Assembly: GCF_020329435.1 (NCBI RefSeq)
Contig: NZ_JAGKJK010000005.1
Span: 219,501 to 283,500 of the forward strand
Direction of reading: 5' to 3'
Length of the DNA stretch: 64,000 nucleotides
Source of the DNA: Bradyrhizobium hereditatis
Lineage (GTDB): Bacteria; Pseudomonadota; Alphaproteobacteria; Rhizobiales; Xanthobacteraceae
Shown here: positions 44,698 to 53,858 of the stretch, piece after piece
Layout of the letters: every line of letters starts with the position of its first letter
Numbering within the stretch: the stretch's first letter is position 1
Made by a program: the position numbers and the translations under genes
Notes under the pieces: generated by a model
What the model saw: only the letters and a program-made list of their open reading frames with translations
Told to the model about the DNA's origin: nothing
Database searches by the model: none

Positions 44698-45864
44698 ATG
44701 GCTTCATCATCCAATCAGCCACATCTGAACCGGAGAGCTTTCGTTGCCGCGGCCGCCGGCGCGGCCATCGGGTGCACGCCGGCACTGGGGCAGCATGCGG
44801 GCCATGGCGCGCCATCAGGCGCGGCGCTGCCCGAAGCAGCCCCCTCCGCCGACCCGTTCGCCCGGTTGCAGGGCGGCACGCCGCACCACCTCACGACCGA
44901 GCAGATCGCGCAGCGAAAAGTGGACAGCCCCGCGCCGAAGGGCCCGCAGGGACACTGGACGCCGAAGGCGGCGCTGCCTTTGCCGCGAAGCGAAATGGCC
45001 TGGGCCACCACCTGGGCGGGACGCATGCATATTGTCGGCGGCTATGGCGAGGGACGCGTCGACCGCGCCTATCATCATGTTTACGATCCGAAGGACGACC
45101 GATGGTTCAATGCAGCGCCCTTGCCGCGCGGCGCCAACCACGTCGCCGTCGTGGCAGATGCGGGGCGCGTCTACGCGCTCGGCGGGTTCATCGAGCAGAA
45201 TCGTAATCCGGACCCGAATGCGTTTTTCTACGATGTGGCTACCGACAAGTGGACCACCATCGCGCCATTGCCGCGTTCGCGCGGTGCTGCCGCGGCGGTC
45301 GCGCTTGAGGGCATGATCCATCTGATCGGCGGCGCCGGGGCGCCGACCAACGAGCGCGCCAGCGTCGGCTGGCATGAGGTCTATGATCCGCAAACCGACA
45401 AGTGGGAAATCCGCAAGGCGCTCCCCGCCGCGCGCGATCATGTCGGCGCTGTCGCCTATAACGGCATGATCCATGTCATCGGCGGCCGCTTCAACACCTT
45501 TGAGTACAACACCGATCTGCACCACGTTTACCTGCCCGCGCAGGACACCTGGAAGGAGCGCGCGCCGCTGCCGACCGCGCGTTCCGGCCATGGCCTCGTC
45601 GTCTATCGCGACCGCTTTTTCGCGATGGGCGGTGAATACGGAGTGCAGGATCGAGGCCAGATAACGCAAGGCGTCGTATTCGGTCAGATGGAGAGTTACG
45701 ATCCAAAGACCAACACCTGGCAGTCTCATGCGCCGATGACCACGCCGCGGCATGCGGTCGGCGCTACGACGATTGGTGATGTCATCTACGTTGCGGGCGG
45801 AGGCGCGGTGACAGGCGGAGCGGTCCAGTCGTCGGTGCACGAGGCATTTACGCTGGCCGGTTGA
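44698..45864 (+). CDS. Exported Kelch-repeat beta-propeller protein
   Basis: A 388-residue protein with a Tat-type signal (LNRRAFVAAAAGAAIG, with a cysteine in GCTPALG that could be a lipidation site) and six Kelch-like repeats, each with a GG and a later Y/W pattern, e.g. MHIVGGYGEGRVDRAYHHVYDPKDDRW and MIHVIGGRFNTFEYNTDLHHVY (given in part). A His-rich stretch GQHAGHGAP follows the signal. The propeller probably binds a partner or sugar in the periplasm; no activity can be named. Confidence 0.83.
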   Translation: MASSSNQPHLNRRAFVAAAAGAAIGCTPALGQHAGHGAPSGAALPEAAPSADPFARLQGGTPHHLTTEQIAQRKVDSPAPKGPQGHWTPKAALPLPRSEMAWATTWAGRMHIVGGYGEGRVDRAYHHVYDPKDDRWFNAAPLPRGANHVAVVADAGRVYALGGFIEQNRNPDPNAFFYDVATDKWTTIAPLPRSRGAAAAVALEGMIHLIGGAGAPTNERASVGWHEVYDPQTDKWEIRKALPAARDHVGAVAYNGMIHVIGGRFNTFEYNTDLHHVYLPAQDTWKERAPLPTARSGHGLVVYRDRFFAMGGEYGVQDRGQITQGVVFGQMESYDPKTNTWQSHAPMTTPRHAVGATTIGDVIYVAGGGAVTGGAVQSSVHEAFTLAG

Positions 45865-45876
45865 CGTGCATCGCCT

Positions 45877-47565
45877 CTACCGGTTGGCCGTCGCGGCGGT
45901 GCGGAAGTAGAAGGGCTCGCTCGGCAGCGAGCCATACACGAACGGTTCCTGCTGCCGTCCGGTGGCGGCCAGCACGTCGTCGCGAACGAAGCGAAACAAC
46001 ATCGATATTTCCAGACCCGGCTGCTTCAACCGCTTGAGCAGCGCTTTCATGAACGGGCTGTTGCCATCATCGCCGTCGTGCGCCACCTGGCCAGCCTTCG
46101 CGGCATAGGCGATCATGGTCCCGCCTTCCGGCTCGACCCGCGCCAAGCCCGTTCCCAGCGAACGCGTGCTGTTGGTGAAGCGCATCTGCGGTGCGAAGGG
46201 ATTGTTGCGACAGGCATCCAGCACGATCAGCCGCAAGCCCCGCACGCCCTCAATCGCCGCGCTAAGTTCGTCGATCGATACCGCTTCGAGGCGCACGTCG
46301 CGATCGGTCTTGAACTGCGCATCGACAGGCGCGAGCCAGTTGACGCCGCCCATCTCGAGCCCGTGGCCGGCAAAATAGATCACCGCCCAATCCGACGTTT
46401 CGGCGTCCTTAGCGAACGCGCGCAGCGCGGCGAACATCTGTTCGCGCGAGAGATCGCGCAGCAGCGTCACCTTGCGGAAGCCGAGCGCATCGAACTCCGC
46501 CGCCAGGGCTTCGGCGTCACGGCCGGCATTCGTGAGCGGCGCCACGTTGTGATAGGCGGCATTGCCGATGACAAGCGCGACCCGGTTGCTGCGCTCGCGG
46601 GATGGCTGCGCGGGATATTCGGGACGAGGAGCCATCGCGCTGTCCATCTCGCGCACAAGCTGCTCCGCCTCGCGGAACACGTCGGCGGCATCAGGGCTGG
46701 ACAGCGGCAGCCGGCGCGCGGTGGACAGCGCATCCCGCGCGGCCGCGACATTGTTCGTTCGGGCCAATGCCACGCTCTTGAGGGCAAACGCTTCGGCGTT
46801 CTTGGGGTCGATCCTGAGCAGCGCGTCCAGCACAGGAAGGGCTTCCGAATCTCGCTTCAGCGCCACAAGGGCTTTACCGTGCAGAAGGCCGATGTCGGAA
46901 TACATCTTCTGCTGCGAATAGTTGCTGGTGGCGCGGGTGGCGCGCGCCCGCGCAACCTGTTGGAGGGCTTCATCGGGACTGCCGAGCTGCAGCAGAAAGT
47001 CCGCCCGATTGATGAAATTGTAGACATCACCGGGTTGCAGCCTTGCCGCCTGGTCGAGGTCGGCCCGGCTCTCCGCGATGTTGCCACGGCGGACGAAGGC
47101 TGCGGCGCGGTTGCGCAGCGCGCCGGCGCGATCCGAATTGTTGCTCGCCATGGCAAGCGCCTGGGTGGCATCCTTGATGGCGAGATCGAATTGGCCGAGA
47201 CCACTGCGGATCGTGCTCCGGTTCAGCCAGGCGTCGACGAAGGACGGGTTGTCCTCAAGCGCCCTGTCGCAGCTCGCCAGCGCATTCCGATAGTCGTGCC
47301 CTAGAATGTAATGGTAGCAACGATTGTAATAGGCGTTCGCGCGCTCGCGCGCCGGTATGCCGCGCGTGTTGATGATGGCCATGCAGGCGGCGAGCCCGGC
47401 CTCGCCGCCGTTGTTGCCGCAGGTCTCCCACAGCTTCGACCTGTCGCCGGGAGCTGCAGCCGATGCATTAAGGGCGGGCAGCAACACCGCGAGCACCAGC
47501 AGAAGCATCATGGCTCGGAGCGGGCGCGATACGCGTCGAGGCGTAACCTGCCGGAACGCGATCAT
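45877..47565 (-). CDS. Metacaspase-like protein with TPR repeats
   Basis: A 562-residue exported protein. A signal peptide (about residues 17-37) is followed by TPR-like repeats (about 75-300: AYYNRCYHYILGHDYRNALASCDRAL and so on) and a caspase/p20-type domain (about 327-540) with catalytic His401 in YFAGHGLE and Cys452 in VLDACRNNPF. It thus should be a periplasmic cysteine peptidase; substrates are unknown. The ATG at 47565 overlaps the stop of the DUF3592 gene as ATGA, so it is translated with it. Similar TPR-caspase proteins are common in Bradyrhizobium. Confidence 0.88.
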   Translation of the reverse strand: MIAFRQVTPRRVSRPLRAMMLLLVLAVLLPALNASAAAPGDRSKLWETCGNNGGEAGLAACMAIINTRGIPARERANAYYNRCYHYILGHDYRNALASCDRALEDNPSFVDAWLNRSTIRSGLGQFDLAIKDATQALAMASNNSDRAGALRNRAAAFVRRGNIAESRADLDQAARLQPGDVYNFINRADFLLQLGSPDEALQQVARARATRATSNYSQQKMYSDIGLLHGKALVALKRDSEALPVLDALLRIDPKNAEAFALKSVALARTNNVAAARDALSTARRLPLSSPDAADVFREAEQLVREMDSAMAPRPEYPAQPSRERSNRVALVIGNAAYHNVAPLTNAGRDAEALAAEFDALGFRKVTLLRDLSREQMFAALRAFAKDAETSDWAVIYFAGHGLEMGGVNWLAPVDAQFKTDRDVRLEAVSIDELSAAIEGVRGLRLIVLDACRNNPFAPQMRFTNSTRSLGTGLARVEPEGGTMIAYAAKAGQVAHDGDDGNSPFMKALLKRLKQPGLEISMLFRFVRDDVLAATGRQQEPFVYGSLPSEPFYFRTAATANR

Positions 47566-48086
47566 GGATGGGTCCTGCCGAAGGCGGCGCTGCTTTCCGG
47601 CGCGGACCCGCTGGCACCATCCGTCGAGGGCGGCGCCTTGAGAACCCGTGATGCCCAATTGCTCATCGCGATCATGAACGTCCCGATGCCGAAGAAGATC
47701 GTTCCGATGAAGCCCAGGATGATCGGCATAAACCAAAGCGACAGCACACCCCGGATCTTGGCCGCATCCGGCACCGCCGGATCATAGACGACAGCGACGA
47801 CCTCGCCGGTGCGATAAGCGGGCGGGTTGGTACGCAGGCCGGACTCGAACTCGTGTGTTCTGCCGTCAGCTGTTTCGAAGCGCACAACCGGAGCAAACAG
47901 GTAGCCCTTGTCTTCGCTGTCCCGCATGCGCACCATTTCGACCACCACGCCCTCGACTTCGAGGGTGCGTGCAAGCCACGTCTTCGTGCTCCAGACGGAC
48001 CAGGCGGCTGCGACCAACAGCAAGAGGCCAATCGGTATCAGCGCGAATTTGCCGAGGCGGCTGAGGAAAATCGTCGGGTCTTCCAT
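47562..48086 (-). CDS. DUF3592 membrane protein
   Basis: A 174-residue protein with two membrane helices (about 10-30 and 125-147) flanking a beta-rich domain: VEGVVVEMVRMRDSEDKGYLFAPVVRFETADGRTHEFES (recognised in part) and PAYRTGEVVAVVYDPAVPDAAKI, the DUF3592 pattern. AGCAGGA precedes the ATG at 48086. It is translationally coupled to the metacaspase gene (ATGA), which suggests a joint role at the membrane. Confidence 0.87.
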   Translation of the reverse strand: MEDPTIFLSRLGKFALIPIGLLLLVAAAWSVWSTKTWLARTLEVEGVVVEMVRMRDSEDKGYLFAPVVRFETADGRTHEFESGLRTNPPAYRTGEVVAVVYDPAVPDAAKIRGVLSLWFMPIILGFIGTIFFGIGTFMIAMSNWASRVLKAPPSTDGASGSAPESSAAFGRTHP

Positions 48087-48201
48087 CGATCGGTCCTGCT
48101 GCGGGCGCGGTGCGCTTGAAGGCCTGTATCTGTCTGGAGCGACGGCGAAAGGTTCAATGAATGGCCAAGTTTGGCTTGAGGCAACCGGGCCTCGGAACAG
48201 A

Positions 48202-49152
48202 TTACCTCTTCCTGATATCATCGAGCCGCTGCCGCCCGATCCAGGCACGATTGGAATATCGGGTCGCAAGATCAGGCTGCGACTTTCCCTTTAGCCGCGC
48301 CTGCGCCTCGTGATAGGGGCCGACATAGCGAAGCCGTTTCGGCAAATGCGGATAGACGCGGCGTATCCACTTGATTGCGCGATCCGCGGCTCTTCTGTCG
48401 CGGTCGTCGACATCGAAGCCGAAGCCCGCGCGCAATCGCTCGGGCAACATGCCGACACTCAGGGCCACATACCATCGCGGCGGCCGCAGCCATGGGCGCG
48501 CACCGGTGAGGATCTGTCCAGCCACCTCGCGCGCCGCAGCGCTGACGGTCAGGGTATCCGATTGGGCCATGGTGGCGTTGTAGCCGGCGAACGAGGACCA
48601 GTCCTCCGGCAAGTCGGAAGGCTTCAGCCCGAACAGTGCCGCGAAACGACGGCTCTCGGCCCAATATTGCTCGCGCTCTTCGATTGAGAGCGGCGGCAGA
48701 ACAAGGTCGTGTACCATCGCAGCCGTTTCGACCAGCGTGGCGTGAACCCAGCGTAGGGCGGCGATATCATTGGCGCTGTACGACGAGCCGCTGGCGAAAG
48801 GGCCGATCGCTTCGGGCAGCACGCCATTGATCATAGTGTGCCGCCGGTGCAGACGCCGCGCGGCAGCGAGCGCGCCCTCGCGCGAGCCGAACACCATCGT
48901 GAACATCAGCTCGAACGTTCGATGAAAGCGGCCGATCGGATCGCGGAAGGTACGCGAGTGTTCGGCGACGGCGGCGGCGACCCAGGGATGCGCGAGTTGA
49001 AGCAGCAGGGCACGCCCGGCACCCAGGAAGATGACGGCTTCCCGGTCAATCCGCCACGTCACCGACGCCGGACCAAAGATGCCCTCCACCGGTCCGGCGG
49101 CTTCGGCGCTGACAACTTCGAGTGCAGAGCTGAGATCGCTTTCCGAGACCAA
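48202..49152 (-). CDS. MpaB/DUF2236-type oxygenase
   Basis: A 316-residue protein of the oxygenase MpaB (rubber oxygenase-like, DUF2236) family, all-helical and haem-binding in studied members. Conserved pieces: GRALLLQLAHPWVAAAVAEHSRTFRDPIGRFHRTF (quoted in part) and LRWVHATLVETAAMVHDLVLPPLS. The histidines in AHPWVA, AEHSR and WVHAT fit haem ligation. The substrate is unknown. It lies 115 bases upstream of the DUF3592 gene on the same strand and might share its transcript. Confidence 0.85.
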   Translation of the reverse strand: MVSESDLSSALEVVSAEAAGPVEGIFGPASVTWRIDREAVIFLGAGRALLLQLAHPWVAAAVAEHSRTFRDPIGRFHRTFELMFTMVFGSREGALAAARRLHRRHTMINGVLPEAIGPFASGSSYSANDIAALRWVHATLVETAAMVHDLVLPPLSIEEREQYWAESRRFAALFGLKPSDLPEDWSSFAGYNATMAQSDTLTVSAAAREVAGQILTGARPWLRPPRWYVALSVGMLPERLRAGFGFDVDDRDRRAADRAIKWIRRVYPHLPKRLRYVGPYHEAQARLKGKSQPDLATRYSNRAWIGRQRLDDIRKR

Positions 49153-49226
49153 TTTGTAAATTCCTCAAAATCGAGCTGACCGGCGCGCAGCACGTGACCG
49201 CGCGTGCATCGGGCCACTAGCGCAAA

Positions 49227-50474
49227 CTAATCCCGCGCGTCGTTAAAGCCAAACCAGGCCAGTGGCAGGGCGATGCAGCAAAGTACGGCCATCGCAACGA
49301 ATGCCCCTCCTCCATAGCTGGCATAGAAATATCCGGAAAACAGCGTCAGCGCGGCGGTCACTGCGCCTGAACCGAAAGCATAGATTGTCTGGGCGGTCGC
49401 GGCCAGATGCGCAGGAATGATACTTCCCATCATGCGCATGCAGGCGAGATGAAGCAGCGCGAACGTCAAGCCGTGCAGCGGCTGCAGGGCCGCAAGGACA
49501 ATCACGGAGTTCGTTATTCCCGCGATGGACCAACGCAGGATTCCGGCCACCGCCGCCAGGACCGCCGCGCCCCGCGCGCCGAACCGATTGAGCAAGGCCG
49601 GGCCGATCAGAACGAACACGATGACTTCCGCGGCGACCGCTTCCGACCACAGCATACTGATAACGGCGGTATCTATTCCGGCATTGCTCCACCGGATCAC
49701 CGCAAAGGCATCATGCATGGCATGGCTGCCATAGATCAACGCGGAGACGATAACCAGAAGTCGAAAGCGCGCGAGCGCAAGGAGCTTGCGAACCTCGCTC
49801 GCAACCTGCGCAACGCCGGCATGCCGGGCCGATTGAATGGCGACTCTCGGAAGCAACGCGGTTGAGCCGGCGGCGACGATCAGCAGCGCTGCGTTCAGCC
49901 AGATTACCCGCGTGAGGTCGCTCGAGCTTATGAGCTGCCCGATGATCAGCGTGCCACAGACGAAGGCCGCTGATGCCGAACCGCGTATCCAGCCATATTC
50001 AAACGGCCGCCCTGCCAACTGAGGTCTGGCCGCATTGACCGACAAGGCATCGGCAATCGATGTTGTCGGCGCCAGTGCCGACGCTTGCACCAGGGCGACC
50101 AACAGCAACAGCCAGAAGCCATCCGCCCACAGCAAAGCAACGGCCGTTGCGGCCGCGAGCGCCGCGCAGAATGCGAGCACGAGGCGCAACGATTGCAGGA
50201 AATCCGCAAGCGTTCCGACGAGCGGACCAGCGACCAGCCGCACCAACAATGCAGCCGCCAATATCACACCGATCTGCTCGGGCGTCAGAGCTCTGGTTTC
50301 GAAGTATTTCGGCCAGAACGGCGATGCCACGCCGAACGCACCATACAACGCAGCGTACAGCGCGATGTAGGCGACGGGTCCACGAACACCTTTTGCGTTC
50401 CGATTGAATCGGAACAGTGCACTCGATTCCCGGTTTGACGCGCTTTCTTGATGCGAACTGGCCTCTACGCGCAT
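49227..50474 (-). CDS. MFS transporter (HcaT/3-phenylpropionate type)
   Basis: A 415-residue transporter with 12 predicted helices. It has the MFS_1-like motif after helix 2 (RLVAGPLVGTLADFLQSLRL) and the LacY/HcaT-like start YIALYAALYGAFGVASPFWPKYFETR. WSEAVAAEVIVFVLIGPALLNRFGARGAAVLAAVAGILRW (in part) matches nucleoside/aromatic-acid MFS members. The substrate is unresolved. The start at 50474 leaves a 25-residue polar tail; a later start is possible. Confidence 0.88.
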   Translation of the reverse strand: MRVEASSHQESASNRESSALFRFNRNAKGVRGPVAYIALYAALYGAFGVASPFWPKYFETRALTPEQIGVILAAALLVRLVAGPLVGTLADFLQSLRLVLAFCAALAAATAVALLWADGFWLLLLVALVQASALAPTTSIADALSVNAARPQLAGRPFEYGWIRGSASAAFVCGTLIIGQLISSSDLTRVIWLNAALLIVAAGSTALLPRVAIQSARHAGVAQVASEVRKLLALARFRLLVIVSALIYGSHAMHDAFAVIRWSNAGIDTAVISMLWSEAVAAEVIVFVLIGPALLNRFGARGAAVLAAVAGILRWSIAGITNSVIVLAALQPLHGLTFALLHLACMRMMGSIIPAHLAATAQTIYAFGSGAVTAALTLFSGYFYASYGGGAFVAMAVLCCIALPLAWFGFNDARD

Positions 50475-50598
50475 CTCTCAGGTTCCCCTCGGTAGAATTA
50501 CGGGCCAGAAAACACGGCTCTGCCGCAGTTCATCCGCGAAATGTCCACATCCGACTTTTATCCGGCCGGCTAATCACCACACACATGGAAGAACATTG

Positions 50599-51636
50599 AT
50601 GCGATATCTTTTCGCCGCCGTGATTGCTGTTTTTGTAGTCGCGGTGGATCTTGAAAGTTCCGACACAAAGTCAGTGTGGATGGAACCATCTTTCGTTGTT
50701 GCCGAAGCTAAATCGGAACCTGTCACTCCCACCAACTCGCACACTCCAGGAGATGCGGACTCGCAAGGCGGAACCGCATGGGTCGAACCCTCGCTGACGC
50801 CTGATGCAGCAGGACCTGCCATTGCCACAACACCCGAGAACGCGGCGGCAGCCGATGCCGCGGCCAGCGCAACCGCTTCGATCAGCGAAGAGTCAGCAGA
50901 CCCCATCTGCGCGGCGGTACAAGCGGCTGCGGAGGAACACGATATTCCGATCGGATTTTTCGTGCGCCTGCTCTGGCAGGAAAGCAGGTTTCGAACGAGG
51001 GAAGTCAGCTCGGCAGGCGCGCAGGGCATTGCGCAGTTCATGCCGCAAACAGCCGTTGAGATGGGCTTGAAGAATCCGTTCGATCCGCTGCAGGCGATCC
51101 CTGCGTCGGCACGATTCCTTCGCAAGCTTTACGATCAGTTCGGAAATCTCGGGCTCGCGGCAGCGGCGTACAATGCAGGTGGTGGCAGAATCGCGAAGTG
51201 GCTGTCGCGACGCAGCTCGCTTCCGAAGGAAACGCAGGCGTACGTCAAGATCATTACCGGCCACAAGGCCGAGGCATGGATCGACGAAGAGAGCATCGTC
51301 CATATGCCGACCGATCTGCCGCAGAAGGCGCCATGCGAGGGCGTTGGCGGTCTCTCGCGGAAAGATCAGATCGCCACAGTGGATGTCGACCTGACACCTG
51401 CGGCGAGCGCGATGTTACGCAAGGTCGAAGCCGATGACACCGAGGACAAGCGGAAGGTGGTCGTCAGGAAGCTGCGGGTCGCAAGTTCGGCGGCGCGGTC
51501 CAGCGCGCGGTCGCGCAAGATGCATGGCCGCACGGTCGTGCTCGCAGCGAAGGCATCGCGCAAGCAGGGCAAATCGGTCATGCGCTTCGCAGCGGAATCG
51601 GGCCGGACAAAATCGTCGAAGGCTCGGGAACTCTAA
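50599..51636 (+). CDS. Soluble lytic transglycosylase (SLT domain)
   Basis: A 345-residue exported or anchored protein. A signal-like N-terminus and a low-complexity Ala/Thr region (about 30-100) precede the SLT domain (about 100-210), with the catalytic Glu128 in LLWQESRFR and the motifs SSAGAQGIAQFMPQTA and AAAAYNAGGGRIAKW. The C-terminal 130 residues are rich in Lys, Arg and Ser and probably bind acidic polymers or peptidoglycan. It cleaves the glycan strands of the wall. A TTG at 50596 directly before the ATG is also in frame. Confidence 0.9.
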   Translation: MRYLFAAVIAVFVVAVDLESSDTKSVWMEPSFVVAEAKSEPVTPTNSHTPGDADSQGGTAWVEPSLTPDAAGPAIATTPENAAAADAAASATASISEESADPICAAVQAAAEEHDIPIGFFVRLLWQESRFRTREVSSAGAQGIAQFMPQTAVEMGLKNPFDPLQAIPASARFLRKLYDQFGNLGLAAAAYNAGGGRIAKWLSRRSSLPKETQAYVKIITGHKAEAWIDEESIVHMPTDLPQKAPCEGVGGLSRKDQIATVDVDLTPAASAMLRKVEADDTEDKRKVVVRKLRVASSAARSSARSRKMHGRTVVLAAKASRKQGKSVMRFAAESGRTKSSKAREL

Positions 51637-51656
51637 TTGCTGCCCGATCAAACGAA

Positions 51657-51683
51657 GGAAGCCCGCGTGTGCCGCAGGCTTCC
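51657..51683. terminator. Hairpin between convergent genes
   Basis: GGAAGCC and GGCTTCC form a seven-base stem around a 13-base loop that is itself GC-rich. It lies between the lytic transglycosylase and the His/Tyr-rich protein, and may serve both. The flanks are not clearly T-rich. Confidence 0.5.
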
Positions 51684-51703
51684 CCAACCCTTAGCGCGTT
51701 TTC

Positions 51704-52018
51704 TCAGTACCAGCCGCGATAGCCTCCAGTGCCGAAGCTGAAGGTCACGCCGGGTCCACCGCCATAGTAGCGCGGTCCGTAGTAGCCGTACGAGCGCGGC
51801 GCATAGTAGCCATAGCTGCGATAGTAGGGCCGGTGGTGATGGTAGCCCCAATGGCGGTGACGCCAGTGGCGGCGATGGGCGCTGAAATCGGTGGAGGAAG
51901 ACTGGGTGGCATCCGTCGACCCCTTCGACTTCACCGCATTGTCGGTGGCGTTGGCTGCGGAACCGCCGATCAACGCTGCGGCACCCACGGCGAACATGAT
52001 AGCTAACTTCTTCATCAT
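51704..52018 (-). CDS. Secreted His/Tyr/Gly-rich protein
   Basis: A 104-residue exported protein with a signal peptide (KKLAIMFAVGAAALIGGSAANA) and a mature part rich in His, Tyr, Gly and Arg (HRRHWRHRHWGYHHHRPYY, SYGYYGPRYYGGG). Such sequences can bind metal ions or form disordered aggregates. Similar small proteins are present in Bradyrhizobium, from memory; function unknown. Stand-alone gene. Confidence 0.75.
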   Translation of the reverse strand: MMKKLAIMFAVGAAALIGGSAANATDNAVKSKGSTDATQSSSTDFSAHRRHWRHRHWGYHHHRPYYRSYGYYAPRSYGYYGPRYYGGGPGVTFSFGTGGYRGWY

Positions 52019-52185
52019 CGAACTCCAGTGAAACGTGTTGTGGCTAAACTGATCGGCGCACGCGACGTTCCGGCGTGCGACATAAAGACCACGCTTTGCT
52101 GCTTGAACAAATATTCACGTAGATGAATGCGAAGAGTTCCTGCGACGAGAGTAGCGTTGTCCGATGAAACGCGAGGTCGTAAGAA

Positions 52186-52431
52186 TTGGTGGTGATCGAG
52201 AAGCAGCGACAGTGCAGATGTGGCGCGGTCTACCATCGCACGGAGGCGATGGCGCCCTCGCGCGAGATCGACAGTTTCGAATGCGTGGCTTGCGGCGTGA
52301 CTCTCGAGAAATGGGACACTGCCTGGGTGCCGACCTATCGGCTGATCAGCGTCCCATCGGCCGAGCCGGACGCCGACGGCGCGCGCAGACCGGATGCTGC
52401 GTGCAAGACTATTCCACCGCAGCGATCGTGA
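52186..52431 (+). CDS. Small zinc-ribbon protein
   Basis: An 81-residue protein with a four-cysteine zinc ribbon: CRCG near residue 10 and CVACG near residue 33, separated by a helix with YHRTEAMAPSREIDSFE. The C-terminus is Pro/Ala-rich. The start is uncertain: TTG at 52186 or GTG at 52189/52192, after GAGGTCGTAAG. Its last 23 bases overlap the convergent gene at 52409-52915. Function unknown. Confidence 0.65.
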   Translation: MVVIEKQRQCRCGAVYHRTEAMAPSREIDSFECVACGVTLEKWDTAWVPTYRLISVPSAEPDADGARRPDAACKTIPPQRS

Positions 52432-52915
52432 CGGCAATCGTCTCCGGCGCGACGCCGCTGACCTGCAGAACGATCGGGCTTGCGTCGAGATCGAGCCGCA
52501 CGCTCTTGCGCACGCCGGGGCAATCGCCGCGACCGGTGCTGCCGACCGAGCGGGCGTAACGGCCATTCTGAATCACGTCGATCCAGGCGTCGTCGGAAAG
52601 GGTGATCTGATAGATGCCAGACTTTGGCGGCGCGGGAAGCCGCACCATGCCGCCATGCCATTGCTCCGTTCGCGGCTTGCGCTCCGGCGGCATCGCGAAA
52701 GTAGCTTGCGCGCCCGTCTGCAGTCGGATCAGCAGTGCGCCGGCAGGCAGCGCGCTCAGCGTATCGCCGGCGGCGACCGTCGTCTTGTCTGCCGCCGCGA
52801 ACGCTGCGCGGTCGCGCAAAAGCGGCCAGGCGAATTTCTCGCAGCCATCATCGGCGGCATGGGCCGGTCCGAGCACGGCCATCGACGCGATGGCGATGAC
52901 GCTCAAGCGAAGCAT
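52409..52915 (-). CDS. Secreted protein, function unknown
   Basis: A 168-residue exported protein with a signal peptide (MLRLSVIAIASMAVLGPAHAA) and a beta-rich domain containing GCEKFAWPLLRDRAAFA, SGIYQITLSDDAWIDVIQNG and RGDCPGVRKSVRLDL. Two cysteines may pair. It lies just after a modA-like remnant on the same strand, so it may be a former partner of a molybdate-type transporter gene. Confidence 0.72.
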   Translation of the reverse strand: MLRLSVIAIASMAVLGPAHAADDGCEKFAWPLLRDRAAFAAADKTTVAAGDTLSALPAGALLIRLQTGAQATFAMPPERKPRTEQWHGGMVRLPAPPKSGIYQITLSDDAWIDVIQNGRYARSVGSTGRGDCPGVRKSVRLDLDASPIVLQVSGVAPETIAVTIAAVE

Positions 52916-52924
52916 CGAAATCCC

Positions 52925-53010
52925 TTATTGCGGCAAAGCGGGCGCGGCGAAGCCGTGTTTCGCCAGCGTGCGCTGGCCCTCCGCCGACAGGATGAAGAGC
53001 GCAGGAGTCC
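52925..53010 (-). pseudogene. C-terminal remnant of a modA-like binding protein
   Basis: A minus-strand frame reads RTPALFILSAEGQRTLAKHG, then FAAPALPQ and TAA. Together this is the C-terminal end of a molybdate-type binding protein (typical ModA ends show AILFILSPEGQ-like and HGF motifs). It has no start of its own and begins inside the last codons of tupA in another frame, so most of a gene seems to have been deleted. Confidence 0.55.
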
Positions 53011-53013
53011 GCG

Positions 53014-53847
53014 TCACGCGCCGGAATCGCTGGCGTTCGGATAGAACAACTGCTCGCCGTTGATCCTGTAGTCGGCGATCGCCCTCTGACCCTCTGAAGA
53101 CACCAGCCAGTCGATGAACTGCTGGCCGAGATCCTTCTTCACGCTCGGATGCTTCTCCGGATTCACCAGCATGACGCCGTACTGGTTGAACAGACGCTTG
53201 TCGCCTTCGACCGCAATCACGAGGTCTCCGCGGTTCTTGAACGACAGCCAGGTGCCGCGATCGGCGAGCACATAGGCATTGGAAGCCGACGCGGTGTTCA
53301 GCGCCGCACCCATGCCCTGTCCGATCTCCTTGTACCAGGGCCCCCTGTCCTTTGCGATGTCGACGCCGGCGACCTTCCAGAGGTTGAGCTCGGCCTGGTG
53401 GGTGCCGGACTTGTCGCCGCGCGAGATGAAGTCGGCGCTCTTGGCCTTGATCGTGCCGAGCGCGGCAACGATGTCGTTCGAGCCCTTGATGCCGGCCGGA
53501 TCGCTCTTCGGTCCGATCAGGACGAAGTCGTTATACATCACGGGGTGGCGCTTGACGCCAAAGCCTTCGGCGACGAATTTTTCTTCCGCAGGCTTGGCGT
53601 GGACGAACACCACGTCGGCATCGCCGCGGCGCGCGGTATCGAGCGCCTGCCCGGTGCCTTGCGCCACCACCTTCACGTCGATGCCCGTCTTGGCCTTGAA
53701 CATCGGAAGTAAGTGGCCGAACAGACCGGAGTCCTGGGTCGAGGTGGTCGAGGCCACCACGATCGATTTTTCCTGCGCGACCGCCTGACCGACCAATACG
53801 AAGCTGGCCGTTGCCGCAATAATCAAGCGGCGCGTGAGCATGTTCAT
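53014..53847 (-). CDS. tupA: Tungstate-binding periplasmic protein TupA
   Basis: A 277-residue binding protein with a signal peptide (LTRRLIIAATASFVLVGQAVAQ). Family features: IVVASTTSTQDSGLFGHLLP at the N-terminus (the TTST motif), GTGQALDTARRGDADVVFVHA, and DFISRGDKSGTHQAELNLWK. These residues line the oxyanion site of TupA/WtpA-type proteins, and TupA prefers tungstate over molybdate. The tail reads FYPNASDSGA. The start has GGAG eight bases upstream. It is the last gene of tupBCA. Confidence 0.93.
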   Translation of the reverse strand: MNMLTRRLIIAATASFVLVGQAVAQEKSIVVASTTSTQDSGLFGHLLPMFKAKTGIDVKVVAQGTGQALDTARRGDADVVFVHAKPAEEKFVAEGFGVKRHPVMYNDFVLIGPKSDPAGIKGSNDIVAALGTIKAKSADFISRGDKSGTHQAELNLWKVAGVDIAKDRGPWYKEIGQGMGAALNTASASNAYVLADRGTWLSFKNRGDLVIAVEGDKRLFNQYGVMLVNPEKHPSVKKDLGQQFIDWLVSSEGQRAIADYRINGEQLFYPNASDSGA

Positions 53848-53858
53848 TTGTTTTCTCC

